A DNA stretch of 64,000 nt from Bacteroides finegoldii DSM 17565 (GTDB lineage Bacteria > Bacteroidota > Bacteroidia > Bacteroidales > Bacteroidaceae), in the NCBI RefSeq assembly GCF_000156195.1, contig NZ_GG688319.1, positions 251,364 through 315,363 on the forward strand, given 5' to 3'. The position numbers and the translations under genes are program-made. This document shows, piece by piece, positions 9,251-18,014 of this stretch (positions within the stretch are counted from its first letter, which is position 1; each line of letters begins with the position of its first letter). Below the pieces are notes generated by a model, which was given only the letters and a program-made list of their open reading frames with translations, did not search any database and was not told where the DNA came from.

Positions 9251-9398
9251 TGAAACTAAAGTTTCAGCTAGGAGAAACTCTAGTTTTATCGGCAAGAAAC
9301 CAATAGTTTCAAGTAATTGGAACTAGAGTTTCAAGCGTATGAAACTAAAGTTTCAAACCGCAGAACCAACAGTTTCACGCCTTGAAACCGTTAGTTTA
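9251..9398. repeat. Seven-unit palindromic iteron array, ~22-bp period
   Basis: Seven interrupted palindromes of the form (T/A)GAAAC-N4/5-GTTTCA have centres near 9258, 9280, 9303, 9325, 9347, 9369 and 9391, so the period is 21.5-22.5 bp, about two helical turns. Units 1 and 5 are perfect (TGAAACTAAAGTTTCA); unit 2 has GTTTTA, unit 4 TGGAAC, unit 6 AGAACC and unit 7 a degraded right arm. The array lies between the VirE-type gene start and the right inverted repeat. Same-face spacing implies cooperative binding of a dimer, as in plasmid origin iterons or a repressor operator array. It is not CRISPR: the spacers are 5-6 bp. Confidence 0.88.
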
Positions 9399-9481
9399 AA
9401 GGCAGGGCACAACTCATAAGTACGGGGATAATAAATTGAACGACTTATCTTTCTATAGCTGATACTATCAAATTCCAAACA

Positions 9482-9489
9482 GTATCTTT
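9482..9489 (+). promoter_or_regulatory. Isolated -7-like box
   Basis: TATCTTTG on the plus strand just inside the right inverted repeat. No gene follows for more than 2 kb on this strand, so it would make only a short RNA through the right repeat and its hairpin. It may be chance. Confidence 0.25.
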
Positions 9490-9511
9490 GATTTTTTCTT
9501 TGTTTTTTGGG

Positions 9512-9611
9512 GTGACAGCATTATTGCTATCACACTGCTGTCACCTTGTGCTGTCACGCTACTAAGTTCTTATACTCTGCAAGTTAGATTATAATCTGTG
9601 ACAGATGACAG
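9512..9611 (-). repeat. Right 100-bp inverted repeat of the VirE element
   Basis: Reverse complement of the left repeat in layout: outer 16 bp identical, 38-bp spacer, GTGACAGCA twice, and the inner hairpin with arms GTGATAGCA and TGCTGTCAC. Relative to the left copy a G-C pair of the stem has become A-T on both arms, while an interior T-G mismatch is kept. This compensatory change indicates selection for folding in RNA or single-stranded DNA. Confidence 0.85.
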
Positions 9612-9834
9612 ATATATTTTGTTTTTTATTTCATAAGGGGGCTAGTCTTATTTCACAGGGGACAATTATTCCGTCATCGTATCATATTCCACAATCTTCT
9701 CCTTACATAGACTTTCAGTAATATCTTTCAGAATATCTACGCATCCGTATTTTGAGATTTGATAACCTTACAAAGGTACGAACGTTGCCATCTCCAAACA
9801 ACAGAGATACAGAAAAGCTTATAATAAAGTATTT
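9612..9834. other. Non-coding stretch between the right inverted repeat and the SWIM gene
   Basis: No supported gene. A minus-strand TACCTTTG box at about 9774-9781 could drive transcription toward the VirE-type gene through the right repeat and iterons, giving a leader of about 700 nt; this is speculative. Confidence 0.3.
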
Positions 9835-11610
9835 TTAAAACCTCGCCAATACTTCCATCATTGCCGGACGACGTTTATATTTTATCCGGAACTCTGCAAC
9901 CAACCTTTTCACTGCTGCCTGTCCCCCATTAAGTTTCTTTGCACACAACAACGCTTGTACTATATATTCATAATGAGTCCGTCCCATATTCTGTTCTGCG
10001 TAATCATTCAACAAAGAAGTATATATAGCAATCAATTGCTCCGAATGAGTGTCTTTCAGATAATAAGAATACTTCATCAATGCTTCCAGCTGATTATACC
10101 TGATTGACGACAACAATTTGAACAAACGCTCATTATCCCTTTCTTTCACATAAATTTCAGCCTCATCATTCGCGCCAAAAGAAAAATATTCATTAAAATG
10201 AGTCTCTTCCATCATTGCATCCAGAAAGCTCTTCCATTCTTCTTTCGGAACAAGAGTTTTAAGTTTGCTATAATATTCTAACTTATCTCTGCCTGACACA
10301 AACAATAAACGACATGTATCGATGACGTCGGAAGTTTGATGAGTCATCTCATAAATCATCAATTTAGTTTTCAACCATTCATCTATGGTTCCGATATGTT
10401 TTTCTTTTTCCGCAATCTCTATTCCCTCATTCAGTAAACGGATAGCTTCATCATACCGGCAACGGGCAATCAATTTATCTACTTCCATTCTTCGAATTTC
10501 TGTTAAATAAAGGTATTGACGAATCGTATCAGCCGCTTTTTGCTCTTCATGCAGTTCGGTTAACAGATTGACTTTCCGAAGAACGATTTGATATAAGTCG
10601 TAAGCATCTTTTCTTTCTTCCAGGAGTTTGTCAATCAATTCCAATGCTTTTTCTGCCGGTTGAATGGAAAGATTTATTTGCATCAGCAATTCGTCTATAT
10701 CATAAAGGTCATAATCACGATAAATAGATATTTTAGCAATCTGCCCCAGTTCCTGAAGAATTTCTGTCTTTTGCTTTTGAGTAGTCTTAGGATGCTCGAT
10801 TACTTTTACCAACAAATCTCCTGCCTGTTCACAATAATCAGAAGGGCAGAGATCATCATTATACAAAAGTTCATCATCATAATTTTCACCGATTGAACGA
10901 AGCGTTTGAAGAGCTATAGCGACAGTGCTTTCTATGTTTCCCAATTTCAGAAAGAAATCCGCTTTCTCCAAGAAAATATCCATCTGATTGAAAACAGCTT
11001 CCCAATCACACTCAAAATCATCGTAGCGATTGCGATAACGAGACTTTTTACTATAATTGGAACTATCAAACACTTTTTGAATCTCTGCTTTATAATTCTT
11101 TTCCCTTGACGTTACAGACAACTCTTTAGCTATAAAACGATTCAAAAGGGCTGTTTTAAACTCTGGATGCATAGAGGCATATTCATATATAAATTGTGAA
11201 AGTTCGTGTGGTTTAACGAATGACAATAATTGTTCTATGTCCACATAGGGCTGACAAGCCTTGACCGCTTCTTTCGTCTCCTCTAAAACAACGGCTTCCT
11301 CTACCTCTACTTTCATCTTGGAAAAGGCACTGCGACTCACCTTTCCCTCATTATCACGAATTGCCAGTAACGTTGCTACTACATGTTTACAAATCTCCCC
11401 ATCATAAGGACAATCACAGTACCAAGACTTTATTTCTTTTCCGTCCATAGATATCTCTACGTTATAATTTTCCGTACCCTCTACTGTCGCAGTCCATTCA
11501 CCGGGCGAATCTTCTTCCAATTCAGAAACAGCCCCTGTTTCATAATACTCTTCTCCGCGCACTAATATTCTATAGGGTACACAGCTCTCAAAATTATCTA
11601 ATGCAATCAT
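9835..11610 (-). CDS. SWIM zinc-finger protein, fifth gene of the Wadjet operon
   Basis: 591 aa. Residues 50-90 hold a SWIM zinc finger, CxC-x6-CxH (C65, C67, C74, H76), a motif associated with DNA or protein binding in SWI/SNF, MuDR and bacterial helicase-associated proteins. The remaining 500 residues are helical, with TPR/HEAT-like repeats (for example ALELIDKLLEERKDAYDLYQ and EAIRLLNEGIEIAEKEKHIG), and have no enzymatic motif that I can see. The gene starts 10 bp after jetD stops, on the same strand, with no promoter between, so it is almost certainly co-transcribed with jetABCD. It is not one of the four canonical Wadjet parts. A DNA-sensing accessory, or an unrelated rider, are both possible. 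Confidence 0.8.
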   Translation of the reverse strand: MIALDNFESCVPYRILVRGEEYYETGAVSELEEDSPGEWTATVEGTENYNVEISMDGKEIKSWYCDCPYDGEICKHVVATLLAIRDNEGKVSRSAFSKMKVEVEEAVVLEETKEAVKACQPYVDIEQLLSFVKPHELSQFIYEYASMHPEFKTALLNRFIAKELSVTSREKNYKAEIQKVFDSSNYSKKSRYRNRYDDFECDWEAVFNQMDIFLEKADFFLKLGNIESTVAIALQTLRSIGENYDDELLYNDDLCPSDYCEQAGDLLVKVIEHPKTTQKQKTEILQELGQIAKISIYRDYDLYDIDELLMQINLSIQPAEKALELIDKLLEERKDAYDLYQIVLRKVNLLTELHEEQKAADTIRQYLYLTEIRRMEVDKLIARCRYDEAIRLLNEGIEIAEKEKHIGTIDEWLKTKLMIYEMTHQTSDVIDTCRLLFVSGRDKLEYYSKLKTLVPKEEWKSFLDAMMEETHFNEYFSFGANDEAEIYVKERDNERLFKLLSSIRYNQLEALMKYSYYLKDTHSEQLIAIYTSLLNDYAEQNMGRTHYEYIVQALLCAKKLNGGQAAVKRLVAEFRIKYKRRPAMMEVLARF

Positions 11611-11620
11611 AATGAATATT

Positions 11621-12481
11621 TTACTCTTTTATATAACCTTCTTGTTCATACCCTCTTCTGTATTTATGAATCATTGCCACCAATGGTCTTAAACGTTCGT
11701 CAGAAACCAACATAGCCCTATAACGCAAATACTGATTATCATAAAGCTGCCGGTTTCCGTCCTTGAGGCGTTTCTTCACATCCGCAGGAATGAAAAATTC
11801 CGCACGATTGCCCAATTTTACATAGAATTCATTTAAAAAGATAGAAATGCCAGCCAAATCTATGTCTCCGAAATGAATATAGCGATTGGGGATTATCTTT
11901 AGCCAGTTACACAAATCCTTCGATTGCGGATAACGGGACACGAAAAGAACTTTCATTCCTTCAAACAAGTACTTTTGGGCACGGATATGCTGGAAATTCT
12001 CTCCATTCTCTATACCCACTACTACGACATCTTCAGGAATACGGAAATATTCGTAATCCTGCATGAAAATAGAAGTGCCTTGCAAGGGAGAAAGAACACA
12101 TGGTTCGCCATGAAAAGTAGCTTCTATAGGCGTATAACAATTGAGGAGAAAACCTTTGAACGTACGGGTATATCTCAGTTTAGAGTCCCCCGCCTTCGCC
12201 ACTTGCTCCGAACGCGACACTTCATCCGGACAGTTCTTCATCTCAATCCAATCTTCCAGCTCCATGCCGGAAGTATAATTCTGGGAGATGTAGATACGGC
12301 ATCCTTCCGGGTCAATCATACGAAAACTACGCTTACTCCCTCGGGGAACAATAGTGATGATTCCCTCATCCATTAATCTATTTGCTATCAGTCCATCAAA
12401 CTTTGTGTAAGGTATGAGCTCGCCGCCCAGCATTTTCAGAACCAGCCTCGCCATCGCCAATGTAAATAAACTGCCACTCAT
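11621..12481 (-). CDS. jetD: Wadjet nuclease subunit JetD (Toprim/Spo11-like)
   Basis: 286 aa. JetD cuts circular DNA after the SMC complex has extruded it. The C-terminal half shows Toprim signatures: acidic motif GIENGENF with E158, and GDIDLAG with D206 and D208, which coordinate the catalytic metal in topoisomerase VI A-like nucleases. The N-terminal ~120 residues look like the winged-helix arm of the DUF2220/DUF3322 class. Its ATG overlaps the jetC stop in an ATGA arrangement (4 bp), so translation is coupled. It is shorter than JetD of the best-studied systems, which fits a smaller N-terminal module. Confidence 0.88.
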   Translation of the reverse strand: MSGSLFTLAMARLVLKMLGGELIPYTKFDGLIANRLMDEGIITIVPRGSKRSFRMIDPEGCRIYISQNYTSGMELEDWIEMKNCPDEVSRSEQVAKAGDSKLRYTRTFKGFLLNCYTPIEATFHGEPCVLSPLQGTSIFMQDYEYFRIPEDVVVVGIENGENFQHIRAQKYLFEGMKVLFVSRYPQSKDLCNWLKIIPNRYIHFGDIDLAGISIFLNEFYVKLGNRAEFFIPADVKKRLKDGNRQLYDNQYLRYRAMLVSDERLRPLVAMIHKYRRGYEQEGYIKE

Positions 12482-15400
12482 TTTTCTATCTTATTATAGG
12501 TTAACAATGGGACAACCTGGGTATTTGACCGCCCGTCTTTACTCAATAAATAGGTATAACGATAATCTTCCACATTGTAAGTAGTGGGAGAACTATTTAC
12601 CAACAATATATTCCGGCAATTGGCAAAGTCCAAAATACCTTTCACATTGTTGGGGTGTAACTTGCCTATTTCATCCATCATACAATGGATTTTAAAGTCA
12701 CCAAACTTACGTGACGCCTTTTCTTTGAATACATTAATCAGCATGATATTGACCATTGCTTTTACCAGAATATCTGTACCGTCGGAACCTACATTGGCAA
12801 TCTTCTCCACCCATCCCGTGTCATTATCATTCTCTTTCACGCGAAACTCCAGTTTGAATGTATCGGCAAGCGCCAACCGTCTGCGTCCCGGCTCGTCAAG
12901 CAGGAATTTCATAAACGACAACAAATGCCGGACAGCCATCGCATTGACATCTTCACGGGAATCCTGCGAGAACAAGTCAACCTTTCCCATATTATATTGG
13001 TTCTCATCACTAAACCGTTTAATCTCCAGCAATAACTGCATCAGTTTATCGCTGCTCTGAAGCGGGCGAAGAGCTATTTCCTTTATTACTCCGGCAAAAT
13101 TCCGCTTGACAAAATCGTCGTTGATATCCTTTATTGTTCTGTGTATCTCGCTTTCATTACGGGTCAGTCCTCCCACTTCCTGCGAAATCCGGCGGATTAT
13201 ATCCGTATACCGTTCACTGATATGTTTCTGATAATCGGAAATCTTATCATTATCTACAAACTCGCACAGATTGGAAGCGAAATCATAGTAATCCTGTTCT
13301 CCAACCAGTTCCGTACGGAAATGAAACGTGTTTTTTGACGAGAAGTTTCCATTGAACTGCGTCACCGCTTTCTTGAATTCTTCTGTTTTTCTGATGGTGG
13401 ATACGATGAGAGACTTCAATTCTTCCACTATAACATCGCAACTTTTCCGGGTAGGCTTCTCTCCTATTTCCGTCACAGAAGGCGGACAGAAAGTTTCATC
13501 TTTCCGGAACATATCCACTTTTTTCAATCCGTCCTCCAATAAGTGCAATTCTTTGCCAATCCGCTCGAGATGCTCGTCCGCCCCTTTTTTCTGGACCTGC
13601 AACTTCTCCTTTTTCAGATCGAAACGTTCGTCCAATGCAACTAGCTTCGCATCCTGTTCTTTCTTCCGGCTTCGCGTAGCAGGTTCTTTATCAAACAGTT
13701 CCTCCTTGTCTCTTTCATAAAAAAGAACTTGCGGGCGGGATTTACCTATATAATCTAATTCTTTATTTATTTCGGCAAGCCTGTCATCATACTTGCGGAT
13801 AGTGACCGTATCAGCACCCTTTCCATTCAATTCATTCTCCTGCACCTGCTTCAATTCCTTTTTCCGCTCCGCAGTTTGCTGTTTCATCCGCTCTATCTCT
13901 TGCTGAATGCCGGCAACAAACTCCTCCAGTTCCTTCCGGAGTTCCGTCCTGCTATCATTATACACTTTCCGGCAAGCTTTCAACAGTTTTTCCCGTTCCG
14001 CCAAATGCTTCTCCTTCTCGCCTTCCGCCACATAAAGACGATGACCGATATCATTCAGTTGCGCCTGTAATTCTTCGGTACATCCTCTTTTCCATTCCTC
14101 CTCTTTCGTCTTCCATGAGGCGTAATCAGCCTGCAAATTCTTCAATTTTGCAGGAATCTGCATTCGCTCAGCTTCCATCAGATGTTGTTCTTCCAAAATA
14201 CTATGTATTTGCTTCGAATACTTCTTCTCCAAAGAAGAAACAGCTTCCCCCTCTTCTTCCGTCAGTCGGGTGAGACGGTCGGTACAGAGTTGCCGGGCTG
14301 CTTGTTGCCTGTCGCGCTCCTGCTTCATTTCCTCGGGAGTGCGGACAGAACGCTCGATTGCTGTCAGATTGAGTGAAACACCGAACAAAGTAGCTTCCTT
14401 ATTCACTAATTGAGGTTGTAGTTCATTGTTGTACAACACCAGTTCCTCATCCGCCACCTTGCCTATCGTCTCCTGCCAATCCGGTTTGTTCTTCTCCAGC
14501 CATTCACACAAAGAACCTTTTCGTTTCTCAATCAAGGCATCCAATGTTTGCAACTGTTCTTCAATCGCGCTCCGTTCTTTACGAACGGTCTCCATCTTTG
14601 CCTGAAATTCCCATTTCAATTTTTCCACTTTCCATTCACACTCCTGCCTCAACTGCTTTATTTCTCCTTGTTGCTGACGGATGCTATGTTCCAGTTCCTT
14701 GTCCTTTTTGCGCAGTTCGTTGATGCCGTCTTCACAATCGGACATTTCCTTTTGATGGGGATGTTCGTATTTCACCTTTTGAAGTTTCAGGTTACACTGT
14801 GCCTGTTCATCGCGCAACTGCCGGATACGATTATCCACAGTCTGCACTTTCTCTTCTTGCGTTGCCCTTACTTTCTCTTCTTCCACACGAAGTTGTTGCA
14901 TCAATTCCTCCTGCTTGCCGGCAATCTCCGCATTCCGAGCATTTATCCGTGCTTGCTGGCTATTCTCAAAAGTACGGAAATCAGCTTCCAGTTTCTCAAA
15001 CAACAATCGGTACTTACTCAATACATCCTCATAAGCTCTTGTCAGTTCCGATTTCATATTCCGGACTTGCTCCAGTTCCTGAATCAGTAATTCTTCGCAA
15101 GATACCCGTTTGATGATTTCTTCAATCTGCATCTGCTCGTAATGCAGACGTTTCTCACGTATCTTTTTGAGCAAATCGTTTATTATACCTATATCCCTAA
15201 TCAAACCATCACGCTCATTGGTGTACTTTTGTTGCAGTTCACCCATAAGCCGCAGCAACCGTTCACGTTCCGTCTCCGCTTTAGCCTGTTCTTCCTTCAC
15301 TAACGGAATCTCATGCAAAGCCTGTTTCTCCGCAAAGTTAAGCTCCGCACGCCCTTCACCAATCTGCTTTTGAGTATAAATCAAGTCACGATAGGCGTTC

Positions 15401-16146
15401 ATTACTTTCTCCGCCATCTTCCGGACAGGCACTTCTCCATTCTTGTTCTTTGTAAACCAAAGCATCACGTCCCTGTATTCCTGCTCGAATTCCTTTATCT
15501 GGCTACGATAGAAGTCCAAATCGACAGAGATATCCTCATCACTCATCGAACGGATAATGGTATCTTTTATAAAATCAGCATCCAGTTTGGAATTTAAAAA
15601 GACGTTCTGTATCGTACGGGGAATATTCTGATATTTTGCACTTTCCACAATGGCAAACTTGCGGTAGGGTATCATTTCATGCTTGCGGTTATTACCGAAA
15701 ATAATGTCCCGATACATTTCATAGCTAGTCACTTGTGCAGTAATCTGAATCTTCGAACCGATATGTTCGCGGATGCGTCCCCACTCGGAATGTACCACAT
15801 TGTGTTCGTCAATGAACCAGTCCTGTTGGAATGGCGCATCAATAAAACGGAAAAACACCCGTCCCTGGGATTTGGCAGCTACCACACAATACGCCCCATT
15901 CTCCCGCATCACCTCATAGATAATGTAAGAATTGGCGTATGGAAAGTAAAAAGCATCGAAGCTTTTCTTCTCCTTCGGAATACCCAGTCTTAGTTTGTCA
16001 GCATTATAAAAGAATAGGATGGCACGGAGCAGCGTACTCTTACCGACACCTTGCGTACCTATAAAATGTACATTCCCATCCAACTTCACTTCCGCATACG
16101 GAATATGGGCACTGTTCAGAAAAATAATCTTATTCAGGTATCTCAT
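12478..16146 (-). CDS. jetC: Wadjet SMC-like ATPase JetC (MukB/SbcC type)
   Basis: 1222 aa condensin-like motor. Walker A is GTQGVGKST (residues 30-38). Long coiled-coil arms run through the middle with a hinge region near the centre. The C-terminal head has a Walker B-like MMDEIG followed by NILLVNSSPTT. The start is the ATG at 16146 (MRYLNKIIFLNS), which overlaps the jetB stop by 17 bp; an in-frame start at 16230 would overlap jetB by 100 bp and adds residues unlike the conserved SMC N terminus. With JetA (kleisin-like) and JetB it should form the loop-extruding complex that recognises small circular DNA. Confidence 0.93.
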   Translation of the reverse strand: MRYLNKIIFLNSAHIPYAEVKLDGNVHFIGTQGVGKSTLLRAILFFYNADKLRLGIPKEKKSFDAFYFPYANSYIIYEVMRENGAYCVVAAKSQGRVFFRFIDAPFQQDWFIDEHNVVHSEWGRIREHIGSKIQITAQVTSYEMYRDIIFGNNRKHEMIPYRKFAIVESAKYQNIPRTIQNVFLNSKLDADFIKDTIIRSMSDEDISVDLDFYRSQIKEFEQEYRDVMLWFTKNKNGEVPVRKMAEKVMNAYRDLIYTQKQIGEGRAELNFAEKQALHEIPLVKEEQAKAETERERLLRLMGELQQKYTNERDGLIRDIGIINDLLKKIREKRLHYEQMQIEEIIKRVSCEELLIQELEQVRNMKSELTRAYEDVLSKYRLLFEKLEADFRTFENSQQARINARNAEIAGKQEELMQQLRVEEEKVRATQEEKVQTVDNRIRQLRDEQAQCNLKLQKVKYEHPHQKEMSDCEDGINELRKKDKELEHSIRQQQGEIKQLRQECEWKVEKLKWEFQAKMETVRKERSAIEEQLQTLDALIEKRKGSLCEWLEKNKPDWQETIGKVADEELVLYNNELQPQLVNKEATLFGVSLNLTAIERSVRTPEEMKQERDRQQAARQLCTDRLTRLTEEEGEAVSSLEKKYSKQIHSILEEQHLMEAERMQIPAKLKNLQADYASWKTKEEEWKRGCTEELQAQLNDIGHRLYVAEGEKEKHLAEREKLLKACRKVYNDSRTELRKELEEFVAGIQQEIERMKQQTAERKKELKQVQENELNGKGADTVTIRKYDDRLAEINKELDYIGKSRPQVLFYERDKEELFDKEPATRSRKKEQDAKLVALDERFDLKKEKLQVQKKGADEHLERIGKELHLLEDGLKKVDMFRKDETFCPPSVTEIGEKPTRKSCDVIVEELKSLIVSTIRKTEEFKKAVTQFNGNFSSKNTFHFRTELVGEQDYYDFASNLCEFVDNDKISDYQKHISERYTDIIRRISQEVGGLTRNESEIHRTIKDINDDFVKRNFAGVIKEIALRPLQSSDKLMQLLLEIKRFSDENQYNMGKVDLFSQDSREDVNAMAVRHLLSFMKFLLDEPGRRRLALADTFKLEFRVKENDNDTGWVEKIANVGSDGTDILVKAMVNIMLINVFKEKASRKFGDFKIHCMMDEIGKLHPNNVKGILDFANCRNILLVNSSPTTYNVEDYRYTYLLSKDGRSNTQVVPLLTYNKIEK

Positions 16147-16687
16147 CTTGCACCTCCTCTGAAATTGTGATACAATCAACCAAGTCCTCCATATAATGGA
16201 AAGCCGACAATACTTTATACGTCCCGTCAAGTTCGTTTTCTTTCTCTATCAGTCCTATACTCTCCAGTTCTTTCAGCAGTTTGCCGACTACTTCATCATA
16301 TTTCTTCTTATCCGAAAACAGTTTGGTTGCCTTTTCTTTCAGTTCGATATCGCATCCTATCTGAATCTCAATATCAGCAGCACGAAACAGAAAGCCCGGG
16401 CCGAATGCCGAATGATAGGTTTTCAGGAAACTCAGGTAATCAATCCACTTCTGAATTGCTTCCAGTTTACGTTCTAAGTCGACTTTCGATTCCTTGCGAG
16501 TAAAGTAGTAATAACCGTCACCACCTTCCAGATAAAAACCGATGCCTTTGTAGTAATCATAATAATCGGGCAAATCTTCCTCAATGGCATCATACAAGCG
16601 TTTCACTTGGGTAGAGACACTATTGGAAGAAATGAATCCCCCTTTGCTAAGTATATTAAATATCTCTTCAGTATATTTCATGGTCAT
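16130..16687 (-). CDS. jetB: Wadjet MukE-like subunit JetB
   Basis: 185 aa, small and acidic, in the position and size of the MukE/KITE-like subunit that binds the kleisin. The N-terminal half is helical (EEIFNILSKGGFISSNS), and the region from about 120 resembles a winged helix (DEVVGKLLKELESIGLIEKE). I assign it mainly from context, directly between jetA and jetC. It may correspond to the DUF6063 type of JetB, but this is recalled, not shown. It ends 17 bp inside jetC. Confidence 0.85.
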   Translation of the reverse strand: MTMKYTEEIFNILSKGGFISSNSVSTQVKRLYDAIEEDLPDYYDYYKGIGFYLEGGDGYYYFTRKESKVDLERKLEAIQKWIDYLSFLKTYHSAFGPGFLFRAADIEIQIGCDIELKEKATKLFSDKKKYDEVVGKLLKELESIGLIEKENELDGTYKVLSAFHYMEDLVDCITISEEVQDEIPE

Positions 16688-16710
16688 CTGTTTTTAGTAT
16701 TCAGCATATA

Positions 16711-17907
16711 TTATTTGGCATATATTAAAGGGTATTCCACTTCGTCGGAAATTTCATAAGTATCCGTAAAGCGAAGTTCGTCGGCATACTGTGACGCCAG
16801 TTGGCAGAAAAAGATTAATTTCTCTCCACGTGTCACCTCTTTCCGGTAGCGATAGTTCATCACAAAAGAGAACAGATGGGTGCTGGACGCCATAAATGAA
16901 TTATGCACTTCCTGCAAGTTTACGGTATCTATCATTTGCGACTGCCCATCCAGATATCCTTCCGGAATGGCATCTGCCAGTTGTTTCATTCCTTTCGGAG
17001 AATTTTTCTGCCGCGCGACAAGTTTCTTCAAAATCTGAAAAGCCTCATCGGAAGTCCGTAGATTATCAATGGAAAGCTTGATGCGATAACCGACCTGCGG
17101 CTCCATCCAGACAGGATTTTTTTGTGCGACAACAGAACGGATACTTGTATGTTCTTCCAACAAGAACTGGTCTTTCAAGTACTTCAACTTCTTTACTTTC
17201 TCAAAGATACGGTTCTGATAGTCAATGAGATTCAGGTAATGGATGATTTGTTTCTGGATTTCAATCAGGTTATGGTACGAGTCATTTAGCTGAAGTTTCA
17301 CATCACTAACTACATTCCGCATTTGTACGTCCATCGCCACCCGGAAGAAAACAGGCTGTCCGTAGTCTATCAATTCCTCACTTTTACGGATCAGCAGAGC
17401 AATATTATTCCGTTTCTCATCAAGCCGGACGAGTTTGGTTTTCTTTATCTTATAATTCGGTTCGTTCTTATAAGTATTATCCATGTTCCTTTTCAAGTCC
17501 ATCACATTGCGGACTGTAGTCAGAGCAATGTTTTTCAGGCAGCGTTTCACTTCACGCTGGTAGTTGTATTTACGTTGCTCGTTATTCTCTTTCAAGTAAT
17601 AGTCAATGTTTTCATTCAGTCGCATCAGGTAATCCTGCACGAAAGATACATTGATTTCTTCATTTACTTCGAGCACATCTTCAAAGAATTTCAGATAGAT
17701 ATCTTCCATTTCCAGAAAGTCACCAGTATCCCGGATAACCCCATAGTCAATCAGATAGCGGATACGCTCTTCTTTGTACTCCGTCATTTCAAGCGCATAA
17801 TCGTAACGGAACGAAAGAGATTTCCGTTTAGCAAACATTTCTTTCAAGAGTTCTTTCTCCCGGTCCAGACTTTTGACAAGTTCTTCTATAGAACGAAAAG
17901 TGCTCAT
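16711..17907 (-). CDS. jetA: Wadjet kleisin-like subunit JetA
   Basis: 398 aa. JetA is the MukF-like kleisin that bridges the two JetC heads. The N-terminal part contains a winged-helix-like stretch (RYDYALEMTEYKEERIRYLI, then DYGVIRDTGDFLEM), followed by long helices (EEINVSFVQDYLMRLNENID ... EVKRCLKNIALTTVRNVMDL) and a C-terminal ordered domain. It is the first gene of the operon, with 23 bp to jetB. The assignment rests on gene order and fold pattern; PF18982-type JetA proteins of Bacteroides look alike as I recall them. Confidence 0.87.
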   Translation of the reverse strand: MSTFRSIEELVKSLDREKELLKEMFAKRKSLSFRYDYALEMTEYKEERIRYLIDYGVIRDTGDFLEMEDIYLKFFEDVLEVNEEINVSFVQDYLMRLNENIDYYLKENNEQRKYNYQREVKRCLKNIALTTVRNVMDLKRNMDNTYKNEPNYKIKKTKLVRLDEKRNNIALLIRKSEELIDYGQPVFFRVAMDVQMRNVVSDVKLQLNDSYHNLIEIQKQIIHYLNLIDYQNRIFEKVKKLKYLKDQFLLEEHTSIRSVVAQKNPVWMEPQVGYRIKLSIDNLRTSDEAFQILKKLVARQKNSPKGMKQLADAIPEGYLDGQSQMIDTVNLQEVHNSFMASSTHLFSFVMNYRYRKEVTRGEKLIFFCQLASQYADELRFTDTYEISDEVEYPLIYAK

Positions 17908-17968
17908 ATTAGTTTTGTCTTTTAATAATGTTTACTGCTTCAATAGACTACCTCAACCTATTCACTTA

Positions 17969-17976
17969 CAAAAGTA
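17969..17976 (-). promoter_or_regulatory. Putative -7 box of the jet operon
   Basis: Minus-strand TACTTTTG, 61 nt upstream of the jetA ATG. The -33 element is not clear. Confidence 0.45.
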
Positions 17977-18014
17977 AAAAAATCTATCGTGTCATTACTA
18001 TTATTGAATAAGAA

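Larger units (their letters stand above)
6874..9611. mobile_element. Candidate novel replicative/mobile element bounded by 100-bp inverted repeats
   Basis: A 2738-bp unit defined by inverted repeats at 6874-6973 and 9512-9611. It contains exactly one gene (BT4734/VirE type) and a seven-unit iteron array upstream of that gene. The repeats share 16 identical outer bases, then a diverged 38-bp spacer of exactly equal length, then a 46-bp block with about 83% identity that contains a hairpin. No target duplication is evident next to the ends (left flank ends in GTTG, right flank begins ATAT). What is seen is the geometry; that it is mobile or self-replicating is inference. The alternatives are a chromosomal regulatory module or a remnant of a larger integrated plasmid or phage. 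Confidence 0.45.

Noticed and set aside
9251-9398. CRISPR array
   Set aside because: The repeat units are 16-17 bp palindromes with 5-6-bp gaps; there are no unique spacers and no cas genes.
14548-15090. 180-codon plus-strand open frame opposite jetC
   Set aside because: It is antisense to a clearly coding SMC coiled coil; Glu/Lys/Gln-rich coding sequence yields long Leu/Phe-rich shadow frames. The same holds for other long antisense frames, such as 28959-29708 opposite the transposase.
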